64,000 nt of DNA, from assembly GCF_019704555.1 (NCBI RefSeq), contig NZ_AP024745.1:9122501-9186500 (forward strand), in the 5' to 3' direction. The position numbers and the translations under genes are program-made. Origin of the DNA: Actinoplanes sp. L3-i22 (GTDB lineage Bacteria > Actinomycetota > Actinomycetes > Mycobacteriales > Micromonosporaceae). The notes beneath the pieces were generated by a model that saw only the letters and a list, made by a program, of their open reading frames with translations, searched no databases and had not been told where the DNA came from. Shown here piece after piece: positions 7,223 to 16,093 of this stretch. Position 1 is the first letter of the stretch; each line of letters begins with the position of its first letter.

Positions 7223-9364
7223 TTACGGGGCAGGCGCTAGGAATGGGCTCTGTTCGCCACTCCAGGAGACGAGCAGCGCCTCACGTGCTCGCGTGCAAGC
7301 GACGAAGAGTAAACACCGTTCCCTGAGTAGGTCGATGTCGTGTTGCAGGCGATCCACCTCAACTGCGGTAACCTCTTTGGCAAAAGGAATCGCTTTGGCG
7401 GTCACGCCAACTACCGCAACGCAGCGGAACTCCAACCCTTTCATCGCATGCATGGTGGCCAGCCGTACGCCTTCCTCCTCCGCGCCCGGGTTGTCCTTGA
7501 CCCGTACGGCGGGGATGCCTACCGCAGCTAGGCTGTCGCGGACCTTGTCCAACAGCAGATTAAAACGTGTGCAGACCGCGATCTCGCCAGTCCGCACGCC
7601 GCTGCCCACCCACTCCTGGATCCGCGCGACCAACGCCGCGACTTCGGCGTCCTCGGATGCGTATCCGTCCGTGCGAGGCTTCTTGCCGTGCAAGAGTGAT
7701 CGGTAGCCGGCCAAGGTGTCGGTGCCGGTGCCGCCCAGGTCCTCCACCGGCATGTCGAGCAGCACGCCGGTCGACCAACGCAGAATTTCTTCGGTGCTGC
7801 GGTAATTAATCCGCATCCGGCTGCTACGGCCCGCGACCGAGATACCCATCGATGCCAGTGATACCCGCGTGTCGTAGATCCGTTGATGCGGGTCACCGGT
7901 GACAAACAGATCATCGGGACCAGCGCCCACGGAGGCGCGCAAGACCCGCCATTGGGCCGGATGTAGATCCTGCGCCTCATCGACCACGACATGGTCGAAG
8001 CCATCCCCGGCCGAACCTGACTTCTCCAGGAGCTCCGCGGCTGTGGCGCACATCTGCAACTGGGTCGTCCGGCCGGCCGCGCGCAGCTCGGCAAGAAAGT
8101 CGTGCATCGCGTCCCAGACTCGCTCCCGGTGTTGTGGTGCCAGCGCGCTCCCGCGCCCCCGCCGGAGGGCCTGCCGGTACTCCTCACGGCTGTTCAGGTT
8201 TTGGGCAAGGACAACATGGCGGTACTCCTGTGCCAGGAATTGCTCGGTCCACGGCAGGTCATGCCGGCGCAGTACGCGGCGCCAGATCTGCCGCTCGTCC
8301 ACATCGGTGATCGGCGACGGCGCCCGGCCAGACAGGGCGCGGACCACGCGGTAGGCGTATCCGTTGACCGTAGTGACCTCGACCCTGGTCAGGAGTTCCT
8401 CGCTGTCGAGCAGCAGCGCCAGGTTCTCCCGCAAGGTGTCGGCGAGCGCGTTGGTGAAGGTCGTGAGCAGGATCCGATGTTCCGGGTGACGGTGCAGCAG
8501 GTGCTTGACCCTATGCAGTGCGACGACCGTCTTGCCGGTGCCCGGACCGCCCGTCACCTGGGCCGGGCCGCTATAGGACACCCGATAGGCAACGCGCCGC
8601 TGCGACGGGTGAAGAAAGACCCGCCACGCAGCGAACGGCTTGTCCAGCGCCTCAAGAAGCTCGTCGGGGCTGGTCACCAGGGTGATGCGGTTCTTGGTGT
8701 TTGAGATGGCCGCCGCCAGGCTCTGTTCGTCGGCCGCGATCGGATTGGCTGGTCGACGCTCGGCAACGACGTCGCGGTAGACCTCATCGGTGGTGAAGCC
8801 CTCGGCCAGGTACTGCAGCACCTCGAACTGGTCTTCGGGAAGCAGCGTGCCAAATGCGTCCAACTGAGGCTTGTCGACGATGGTCCGCACCGCACGCAGC
8901 ACCTGATCGTCGATGCCCAAGTCGCGCAGGGCAGTGTTGGAGAATTTCGCGAACAGCAGCGATGGTGCTTTGGCCGCTTGTTCCTCCAGCATCGGGGTCA
9001 ACTGCTCGATCGCGACGACGTTGCGCACTTCGAGCGCCCGGGTCGCCGTGTTGACGGTGTAGAGACGCTTGGCAGCCCAGGTGTAGGCGTCGTCGTGTGG
9101 GACGACGTTCAGGAGGAGAAAGGTGTCGCTGCCGTCATCCGGCGCGAGCACGATGCCGCGCCAGAAGGCGGTCACACGGATCGTTCGCATCCGCCCATCT
9201 CGGGCGTTGTTCACCGATTCCAGGTGCAGCCCTTTGTCGGCGTACAGCTCGGCGATCGGCAGCTGCTGGAACTTCTCCATAGCCTTGCGTACGCCGGCCT
9301 TCACCTGCTTTTCGAGTACGTCGTAGCTGGCCCAGAAGCTGTTGGCGAAAGCGAGCTGTGGCAC
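7223..9364 (-). CDS. UvrD/Rep-type SF1 helicase with N-terminal RelE-like domain
   Basis: A 713-residue protein. The GTG at 9364 is chosen: GGGAGG lies 8 nt upstream and upstream codons would overlap the previous gene. Residues about 1-105 have the RelE/ParE toxin pattern: FANSFW, an helical pair, KGLHLESVNNARDGRMRTIRV, an FxxIV strand and the ending VVPHDDAYTWAAKR. The rest is a UvrD-like 3'-5' DNA translocase: Walker A GGPGTGKT (about 272-279), DEAQD Walker B, a GDPHQRIYD motif, INYRST and the C-terminal ATMHAMKGLEF and FVACTRAREAL motifs. It is the last gene of the minus-strand defence operon, 40 bp after the GmrSD gene. The RelE-like part may be an RNase effector or a nucleic-acid binding module (inference). 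Confidence 0.85.
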   Translation of the reverse strand: MPQLAFANSFWASYDVLEKQVKAGVRKAMEKFQQLPIAELYADKGLHLESVNNARDGRMRTIRVTAFWRGIVLAPDDGSDTFLLLNVVPHDDAYTWAAKRLYTVNTATRALEVRNVVAIEQLTPMLEEQAAKAPSLLFAKFSNTALRDLGIDDQVLRAVRTIVDKPQLDAFGTLLPEDQFEVLQYLAEGFTTDEVYRDVVAERRPANPIAADEQSLAAAISNTKNRITLVTSPDELLEALDKPFAAWRVFLHPSQRRVAYRVSYSGPAQVTGGPGTGKTVVALHRVKHLLHRHPEHRILLTTFTNALADTLRENLALLLDSEELLTRVEVTTVNGYAYRVVRALSGRAPSPITDVDERQIWRRVLRRHDLPWTEQFLAQEYRHVVLAQNLNSREEYRQALRRGRGSALAPQHRERVWDAMHDFLAELRAAGRTTQLQMCATAAELLEKSGSAGDGFDHVVVDEAQDLHPAQWRVLRASVGAGPDDLFVTGDPHQRIYDTRVSLASMGISVAGRSSRMRINYRSTEEILRWSTGVLLDMPVEDLGGTGTDTLAGYRSLLHGKKPRTDGYASEDAEVAALVARIQEWVGSGVRTGEIAVCTRFNLLLDKVRDSLAAVGIPAVRVKDNPGAEEEGVRLATMHAMKGLEFRCVAVVGVTAKAIPFAKEVTAVEVDRLQHDIDLLRERCLLFVACTRAREALLVSWSGEQSPFLAPAP

Positions 9365-9404
9365 GAGCGGAACCTCCCGGGTAGCGCTGCTACGGCGAAC
9401 GCCC

Positions 9405-11957
9405 TCAGACCGTATCCAATTCGGCATCGGCGGACATCTGTGCCTCGCCGTGGAACCAGCGGAGACCATCCAGCAGATTTTCGCGAGCGTCCGCATCCGC
9501 GAGGACCGCCAGGGGAAATCCCGGCCGGAGAGCGATCTTGGCGGCGGGGATGTCAATTCCGGACACGTCGTTGAGCCGACGGCGGAGTTTCTCCCGCAGA
9601 ACGATGTCGTCGAACGGAGGCCGCACGCTCAGGTGCTGGAACACCACCTCGAACTTTCCGCTGGGATAGATCACCGCCGGCCAAATGTCGCCGAGCTGAT
9701 GTCCCCGGTCGCGTGCCATGAGGAAGCATGATGTCTCGCCGCCGGTCCCGTAGAGCAGAAAGCCCCCCTGGTCGGTCCAGGCTTCGATCAGGGCAATCGT
9801 CGCCACGGCGACCGCTGACCCTTGCATCGAGGTGAGTTGCTCCACGAACTGCTCCGCGAGGGGGACGTCTTGATCAGGCCGCGGGCGAGGTAGCCGTTTC
9901 GGCAGATCGTCGGGGGTCAGACCGGCAAGCTGAGCGAGCTCCTCCACGCCGATGCGCTGCGACTGACTGGCCCGACCGTGCCCGTCGAACTCCACGCCCT
10001 CGGCGCGCAGCACCTCGACCGGATCATCTGTCCGGTCCGCCGCCAGCCAGCGGAATCCCGGCGAAATGGTTCCCTCCACCTGCAACACCCGGTGCGCATT
10101 CGGGGCCGGGTGGTTGGCCAGGCGGACACCGAGCGGCTGCGGCGCGGTGCCGATCAATGCCGCGAGATCTCCGTAAGTGGTCCAGGAACCGGCCGGTAGC
10201 TCCGCGAGGGCCTTGTTCATCACATCCCACGGCACGTCGGACTGCTTCCCTGCCTGGGCGGTCGGGCCGGGCCACAGCGAGATGATCCGGTCGGCGAGAG
10301 CGTCGGCGCGGGCGTGAATCTCCGGCCGGCTCCAGCGGTCGCGCCCGGCGATCTCCTGGTTCAGCACGATGCCACTCTTGGCGAGCTGGACCCGCTTGAC
10401 CGCGAACGAGCTGTTGCTCATCTCGGCGTTATAGCCGGTCAGCGTGAGGTTCCCCAAGGTGTGCACCAGAGCCTCGTGCGCCTCACCGAAGTCCTCCTCC
10501 GGATCCAGATCGGCGGCCAGCATCTGCCGCCACTCGGTGGTGGGGGTCTGTGGCAACACATGCTCGATGGTCAGGGAGTCCAACGCCACTGGCTCTTTGC
10601 TGCCGTAGGACTCCTCCAGCCAGCGGAGCACCAGGTTACGCTGATGCGGTCGGCCGTTGAGGTAATACGGGATCGACCGGACGTGGTCGCGAACGCTGGC
10701 ATCGGTGGCGTAGTACTTGCGGCCCACCGACAGATAGGCGCGGACCGCCTCGTCGACCGGCAGGTCCTCGTCCATCTCGGTGACGATGGACAGCAGAATC
10801 CGGTTGGTGTTCGCAGTGGCTCGGCCGATCACGAGCCGTCGGACGAGGAAGCTCTCGACATACAGCATCGCCGCGGCGATCTGCTCGGAAGGCGCGGTGC
10901 CCTGTTCTCGGCGGTCAAGTAGATGTAGCAGCAGCGGGTAGACGGTGGTCGTACCCCAGGCGCTCAGCCGCTGCAGCCGGCGCCGAACCCCTGGGTCTTG
11001 CTCCTCGTCGGGGTGCAGGATGAGGCGCAGTAGCGATCCCAAACGGCCGAAGCGCCGCACCTCTGCCTCGGTCTCCTCCTCGGAGTGCAACCGGTCCAGC
11101 CGGGCCTGCTGGCCGGCGTAGATGTCGGTCTGCTTGATCCGGGCGTCGCGTTGCACCAGGTCGAGCCAGAAGAGCAGTTCCAGTTCTGTCGGCGTTAGCA
11201 TCGTCTGCAGCGACAGCCACAACGAGTTGTAGACAGCTTCCGCCCGAGTCGGCAACTTCATGAACAGGTAGTTGCGCAGAAGATCGGCCTGGGTGAGCTT
11301 GAGACCGGTGTTGTTCAGCGACTCGAAGATCCGATGCACGTTGTCGCCCTGCTGCGCAGTCACCGACACCAGCGCCAGCCCGGAGATGACGGCGTCCTCG
11401 ATCCGCTGAATGTCGATCAGGTCGTCCGGATCATCGGCCGCCGCCAACTGCGCGACGAAGAACCGGTACGCCGCACCCACCTGATCCGCGCCGCCTGCAT
11501 GAGGGTTCGAGTCGAGGCAGTCGGTGTACGCGGCCCGGTCAGCCTGAGTGGGTACCAGCTTCAGCCGGTGTTCCTCCGGTCGCCACGGATTGATCAGGTA
11601 TTGCTGGTTGAGCCGCTCCCGGTGTTCGGCGGACTCATGCTTGGCACGGTAGTCGCGGAGCGCGCAGAGCAGGATGGAGAGGGTAGTCAGCCGTTGCTGG
11701 CCGTCGACCACCAGGAACTGCGAGACGCCAGCGGGGCCGTTGTTCGGGCTAGGCGCGAGCACGAGTGAGCCGATGAAGTGCGTCGCCTTTGGGTTGTGCG
11801 CACGGTCCTCGGCGAGCTTGACGATGTCATCCCACAAGCGGGAGAGCTGGGGCTTCCTCCAGGAATAGGTTCGCTGGTATAGCGGCACCTGGTACTGCTT
11901 TGCGCCCTCCAACAATCCTTGAAGACTGGTCTCTGCTGCCGCAACCATGGGTGCCAT
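9405..11957 (-). CDS. GmrSD-type (DUF262-DUF1524) endonuclease with alkyltransferase-like domain
   Basis: About 850 residues. DUF262 at the N-terminus carries the NTP-binding signature DGQQRLTT (about 85-92). DUF1524 carries the HNH-like IEHVLPQT (about 464-471) and the family tail LGNLTLTGYNAEMSNSSFAVKR. These two domains define GmrSD enzymes, which cut DNA with modified bases. Residues about 575-670 form an MGMT/alkyltransferase-like domain: WTTYGDLAALIG, then NHPAPNAHRVLQ, where the catalytic PCHR of alkyltransferases is NAHR. The cysteine is alanine, as in lesion-binding ATL proteins. The last 150 residues (GGFLLYGTGGETSCFLMA, then IYPSGKFEVVFQHL) are unrecognised. ATG 11957 is taken, although AGGAAG is better spaced for ATG 11948. 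The gap to the methyltransferase is 62 bp. Confidence 0.85.
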   Translation of the reverse strand: MAPMVAAAETSLQGLLEGAKQYQVPLYQRTYSWRKPQLSRLWDDIVKLAEDRAHNPKATHFIGSLVLAPSPNNGPAGVSQFLVVDGQQRLTTLSILLCALRDYRAKHESAEHRERLNQQYLINPWRPEEHRLKLVPTQADRAAYTDCLDSNPHAGGADQVGAAYRFFVAQLAAADDPDDLIDIQRIEDAVISGLALVSVTAQQGDNVHRIFESLNNTGLKLTQADLLRNYLFMKLPTRAEAVYNSLWLSLQTMLTPTELELLFWLDLVQRDARIKQTDIYAGQQARLDRLHSEEETEAEVRRFGRLGSLLRLILHPDEEQDPGVRRRLQRLSAWGTTTVYPLLLHLLDRREQGTAPSEQIAAAMLYVESFLVRRLVIGRATANTNRILLSIVTEMDEDLPVDEAVRAYLSVGRKYYATDASVRDHVRSIPYYLNGRPHQRNLVLRWLEESYGSKEPVALDSLTIEHVLPQTPTTEWRQMLAADLDPEEDFGEAHEALVHTLGNLTLTGYNAEMSNSSFAVKRVQLAKSGIVLNQEIAGRDRWSRPEIHARADALADRIISLWPGPTAQAGKQSDVPWDVMNKALAELPAGSWTTYGDLAALIGTAPQPLGVRLANHPAPNAHRVLQVEGTISPGFRWLAADRTDDPVEVLRAEGVEFDGHGRASQSQRIGVEELAQLAGLTPDDLPKRLPRPRPDQDVPLAEQFVEQLTSMQGSAVAVATIALIEAWTDQGGFLLYGTGGETSCFLMARDRGHQLGDIWPAVIYPSGKFEVVFQHLSVRPPFDDIVLREKLRRRLNDVSGIDIPAAKIALRPGFPLAVLADADARENLLDGLRWFHGEAQMSADAELDTV

Positions 11958-12019
11958 CACTTCCTGTACGCGCCGGGCGGTGCGTTTGGGGCGCAGTTCG
12001 CGTATGTCCGAAACGATGT

Positions 12020-15000
12020 CTACTTGGAGGGGTGTCGGGGGCCATGGCCCGGCGGCGGGCTCAGCGTTGAGGTGTAATTCTCGCCCTCGACCAGATGTGT
12101 GGCGGGGCCAACACCAGCCGTTGCCATCCGGTCGTACTCAGCAAGGATGCGGTCTTTGGTACGGTATGTTCCATACCTTGCCACGTCCTTACGCTTGACA
12201 ATTGGAAAGGTGTCCATAATGTACTCTAAATCACTGCGAGAGATGCCATATAGATGAAAAAATAGCGCGTCCAACTCTGCCTGGATGACCGGCCGGCGCT
12301 CATCATCCCAGATGAACGGTGGGCCTGAGCAACCCATGTCGTGAGCAAAAGGTGCCATGTCGCGACTTGTGTAGGTGAGTTCCAAAACGCGGCGACGGAT
12401 GAAAGCCCCATTTGAAGCGGTCATTTCTGGTGAGAGCACAGGGAACTGATGGCAAATAAAGAAGTTGAGGTGGAGCCCGCCGACCTTAAGGCGCGCTGCG
12501 AAGTCGAGAACGAAGGAGCTTAGACATGCGGTGAGCTCGCTGATCCGGTTGGCCAGATCAGGCCGGACAAGTGAGATCGGCAGGCTGTTGCCAACGGCGC
12601 TTTCAGGAATAAAACCTACGATGACTGTGCGCTCGTTGGTGGCGCTGGTGACATCACGCCAGCCTAAATGCCATTGATGGCTCCAGTTTTTGGTGGCGAG
12701 CTTCGCTGTCACCTCGGCTTCGTTTACCCAGCTGTACGGAAGTCCGACGCGATCGGGATCGCGCCACTGCTCCGGGCGTAGATAGCGTGGTTGGTTTTGT
12801 CGCTTAGCGGCGGTTTCGCTCTTAACCACGTCTGCTGCGCGATGGTTGAAGAAGTCCAGCATCTTCGCCTCGTACAGTGGCAGCATTCGGGCGTCGTCCC
12901 TAGTGAATATGTTTCCTTCCAGGTCCCAGCCGTCGGACTCGAGTTCCTCCTGGCTGCAGAAGAGGTGGGAGTCGTTGGACAGGTGGAACATCGCCATGAA
13001 GGAAAGCCCCCATGGGTTACCTAGGCGATCGCCTTCCCTTATGAGGACGGGCACGCGGTGGTAGATGCCAAGAGTGATCTCCGCGTCGCGACGCGAGCGG
13101 AACACTGGGCAGGTGCCGGTGTTGGGATTGAGAATATTAATTTCTTCCGGAGTGAGCACAAATCTCTTGTGCGCATCGGCGAGTTCTGCAGGTTCGTGGA
13201 TGAAAAACGCGAATCTCGCCGCCGTTTCGCGCAATGCTTGACCCACCAAAGAAAGGATTGCGAATCTGGCTGAGCGATGTACCCCATGAAATAGTAGTGC
13301 GGAGTTTTCGAAGTCGTAGAGGGCAGAAAGGGATCCGCTGACCACGACGTCCTTGAAGAAGAACTGCGTGGTTGCATCGGTGGCGATGCCGGTGGGTATA
13401 ATTACACCCATCCTGCCTCGAGCTGCCATGAGGGAGCGGTCACTCTCTGCGAACACCGCGTATGTGTTAATGTCGCCACGCGCAGTGAGTCGGAAGCGGC
13501 CAGAGTTACGCAAAAAGTGACTTTCTCCTTCTGCCTTGCGCTTTGCCGCCTCGAATTGAGAGAAGAGAGATTGGCGATTGGGATCGACCTTTAATGCGGC
13601 GATTAAGTTTTTGCGTTCAGCGGCACTGCCCGCAGTTGCGATGGCTAAGTCGCGTTGTGCGAAGAATTCCTGCTCCTGCAGCTTGATTCGTTCCCACGGG
13701 GGATTGCCAAGGACGCAGTCGAAGCCGCCGGTCCAGCCGTTGGCTGAGCCGATTTCTGCGGATCCGTCCGTCACAGTGAATACGTCGGGGAATTCAACGT
13801 GCCAATGAAAGAAAGCGTACTCATGGCGCAGTCGGAAAATTTCGTCTCGGGTCTCCTCGGGAATAGGTAGTGCCTCAGGGTCTTTCAGCGAGTGGAATGC
13901 CTCGTGAGTGACGGCCGGTGGGGTGTCTGGATCCTTCCTCCACATGAAGGCCGCACACCAGGCGTCCGCAACGTTCTTGGCCTGTATGTACTCGTCAGAC
14001 TGCGCTAGGTTTCGGTACGCCAACTCCTGCGCTCGCACCTGCTCTAGGGAGCCGGAAGGTGCGGCGATGATGCCGTTTAGTCGTTCGGAAATCCCGGTGT
14101 TCGAGAGTTGGATTTGGCCCGAAACTCCGAAGAAGCTGCCTTGATTCGCCCGCTGCTGAATGTTCTGCTTCTCGAGCCCTTTAGCGTACTTCTTGTCATC
14201 GCCTTCGATCGGCTTGAACGCCTCGTTGGGGATCCCCGCCTTTAACAGGGCGGGCGTAGCCCCGATAAGGGCGTTGCCTTCCTTTATGTGGGCGTCAAGG
14301 AAGCTGAGCGGCCTACCCGGTTCCAATCCTTCAAGCCACAGTGAGACTTTCGCCAAATCGACCGCCATAGGATTGAGGTCCACGCCATAGATGCATCGTG
14401 CAATGACTTCATGCAGGGCGTGGCGCATCGCATCGAGGGTTGGCTCGGGGTTGTGCTCGCGGACTGCCGCAACGCGCTTGGCGATGCGGCGCGCGGCGGC
14501 GACGAGGAAGTGTCCGGAGCCGCAGGCCGGGTCACAGATGGTGAGCGACAGCAACTCAGTGATGATGGCGTTCGAGGGATCGGACTGTTCAGCCACGGTT
14601 GCGGCTTGATCGCCTCTCTTGACTGCGTCGTCAATGACCGGGTCGAGCGCCGAGTCGAGCAGGCACTCGATCAATGACGACGGTGTGTAGTAGGAGCCCG
14701 TGGTCTTGCGGCTATTGCCAGCCAACTCCACCAGCTCGAAACTGCGGTCCACCGCGCTGTGCTTCGGCACCAACTCCAGCAACGACTCGTAGATCGAGCC
14801 CAGTTCCTCCGCCCCGAGATTGCGGTAGTCCACTGGCCTCCAGCGCCCGGTGCCGGGATCCCGCACCTGTGCGAGATGCCGGACGGCTGTTAACAGATGT
14901 TCGTTCGACAGCAACAACCCTTGCAGCGGCTCGACTGCCGAGTCGTCCAGAGTGCCCCCGAGCTTGCCAGTGAAGATTCCGCCCAGACCGGGCAGACCGA

Positions 15001-16093
15001 GTTCCGGTCGGCCGTTTTCGTCGCCCAATGCGTCCTGCACTATCGTCAGCGCCTGGTAAAGGTCGCTATGCGCGGTGCCCCGGCGCCGCCGTGCATGCAC
15101 ACGCAGGCGGGCAGTGGAAAAGTACTTCGCGTAACGTTCGCGGGCGTACTGATCTGTGTCCTTCGGGTGGAGCACGTCGCGATCCTCGGCGACAAAGAGG
15201 AAGAGCATTCGGTAGACCAGCCGCAGGAGCGCGTTGTGGAATGCCTGCACATCCACGTCTTCGCGCAGTCTGACGTTCGCGGGATGGCGCAGGAATCCGG
15301 TGCCGAGGGAGGTGATCGCCTGCTGCACACCGTCGCGGAGGTGATCGAGGGCGCGGGTTCCGGAGGCGATGGCTTCGAGGCGCCACTTCTCAAGCCAGCA
15401 GGTTGATAGCACTGCACCCGGAGTAACCGCGAAGCGCGACACGTGCAACAACCGGTAGAGCAAGACGAACTCGCTGAACAGCTCACCGTCAAAGATGGCC
15501 TCAAGGTCGAATTCGACATACGACGCGGTGGCGAGCGCGTTGGAGTCGCGCAGCAGGCGCACCTGGCGGCCGTTGGACAGCACCGCCCATAGGTGGGCGT
15601 CGCTGCGGTTAAGGCATTCCTGAACGAGGGACTGTGGCGGCACAGCACCCGGCGCCGGGCGGGTATCCAGCTTGGCGTTCCACGGGATCAGGTGGATCAG
15701 TACGTGGTTCCATCGGTGGCTAATCGCGAACGTCTTGCTGCCGTCATCAGAGCTGATCTCGGACGCGCCGACCGCGGCGAGACTGCCGAAGCCGAGCTCG
15801 TTGAAGAGCGGCTCCAGCCACTGGCCGCGCGCCTGGCCGGTCGGATCGGCCGGGACGTCGGCCTCGCCGGCCACCGGAAGTTTCTCGCGGAGCTCGACCC
15901 AGATCGACTTAAGGTAGCTCCAGTGCCGTTCGGCGTCGTCGCGTACGGACCGGGCGCCGGCTACCCGGTAGTCGGCCGGTTTGGAGCCGCTGATGTCTTT
16001 GCCTTCGGAGATGCGGACCAGCATGTCGGCCGGCAGTAGGCCGCCGACCGTGTGCACGGCGGAGAAGACCTGGTTACGGGCGGTCGCGGACAT
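12020..16093 (-). CDS. Eco57I-type adenine DNA methyltransferase, DrmMI-like
   Basis: A 1357-residue N6-adenine methyltransferase with a large N-terminal region. Motif I is DPACGSGHFL (521-530), preceded by KTTGSYYTPSSLI, and motif IV is GNPPWERI (797-800). Size and order match DISARM class 1 DrmMI and PglX-like enzymes, which mark host DNA so that a companion system spares it. The C-terminal part (after about 850) should hold target recognition. Its ATG overlaps the stop of the SNF2 helicase by one base (TGATG), so the two are coupled. The 3' half (about 12.1-14.3 kb) is clearly richer in A/T and rare codons than the 5' half, suggesting exchange of the recognition part. Classical restriction by this protein alone is unlikely, as no nuclease motif is seen. 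Confidence 0.88.
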   Translation of the reverse strand: MSATARNQVFSAVHTVGGLLPADMLVRISEGKDISGSKPADYRVAGARSVRDDAERHWSYLKSIWVELREKLPVAGEADVPADPTGQARGQWLEPLFNELGFGSLAAVGASEISSDDGSKTFAISHRWNHVLIHLIPWNAKLDTRPAPGAVPPQSLVQECLNRSDAHLWAVLSNGRQVRLLRDSNALATASYVEFDLEAIFDGELFSEFVLLYRLLHVSRFAVTPGAVLSTCWLEKWRLEAIASGTRALDHLRDGVQQAITSLGTGFLRHPANVRLREDVDVQAFHNALLRLVYRMLFLFVAEDRDVLHPKDTDQYARERYAKYFSTARLRVHARRRRGTAHSDLYQALTIVQDALGDENGRPELGLPGLGGIFTGKLGGTLDDSAVEPLQGLLLSNEHLLTAVRHLAQVRDPGTGRWRPVDYRNLGAEELGSIYESLLELVPKHSAVDRSFELVELAGNSRKTTGSYYTPSSLIECLLDSALDPVIDDAVKRGDQAATVAEQSDPSNAIITELLSLTICDPACGSGHFLVAAARRIAKRVAAVREHNPEPTLDAMRHALHEVIARCIYGVDLNPMAVDLAKVSLWLEGLEPGRPLSFLDAHIKEGNALIGATPALLKAGIPNEAFKPIEGDDKKYAKGLEKQNIQQRANQGSFFGVSGQIQLSNTGISERLNGIIAAPSGSLEQVRAQELAYRNLAQSDEYIQAKNVADAWCAAFMWRKDPDTPPAVTHEAFHSLKDPEALPIPEETRDEIFRLRHEYAFFHWHVEFPDVFTVTDGSAEIGSANGWTGGFDCVLGNPPWERIKLQEQEFFAQRDLAIATAGSAAERKNLIAALKVDPNRQSLFSQFEAAKRKAEGESHFLRNSGRFRLTARGDINTYAVFAESDRSLMAARGRMGVIIPTGIATDATTQFFFKDVVVSGSLSALYDFENSALLFHGVHRSARFAILSLVGQALRETAARFAFFIHEPAELADAHKRFVLTPEEINILNPNTGTCPVFRSRRDAEITLGIYHRVPVLIREGDRLGNPWGLSFMAMFHLSNDSHLFCSQEELESDGWDLEGNIFTRDDARMLPLYEAKMLDFFNHRAADVVKSETAAKRQNQPRYLRPEQWRDPDRVGLPYSWVNEAEVTAKLATKNWSHQWHLGWRDVTSATNERTVIVGFIPESAVGNSLPISLVRPDLANRISELTACLSSFVLDFAARLKVGGLHLNFFICHQFPVLSPEMTASNGAFIRRRVLELTYTSRDMAPFAHDMGCSGPPFIWDDERRPVIQAELDALFFHLYGISRSDLEYIMDTFPIVKRKDVARYGTYRTKDRILAEYDRMATAGVGPATHLVEGENYTSTLSPPPGHGPRHPSK

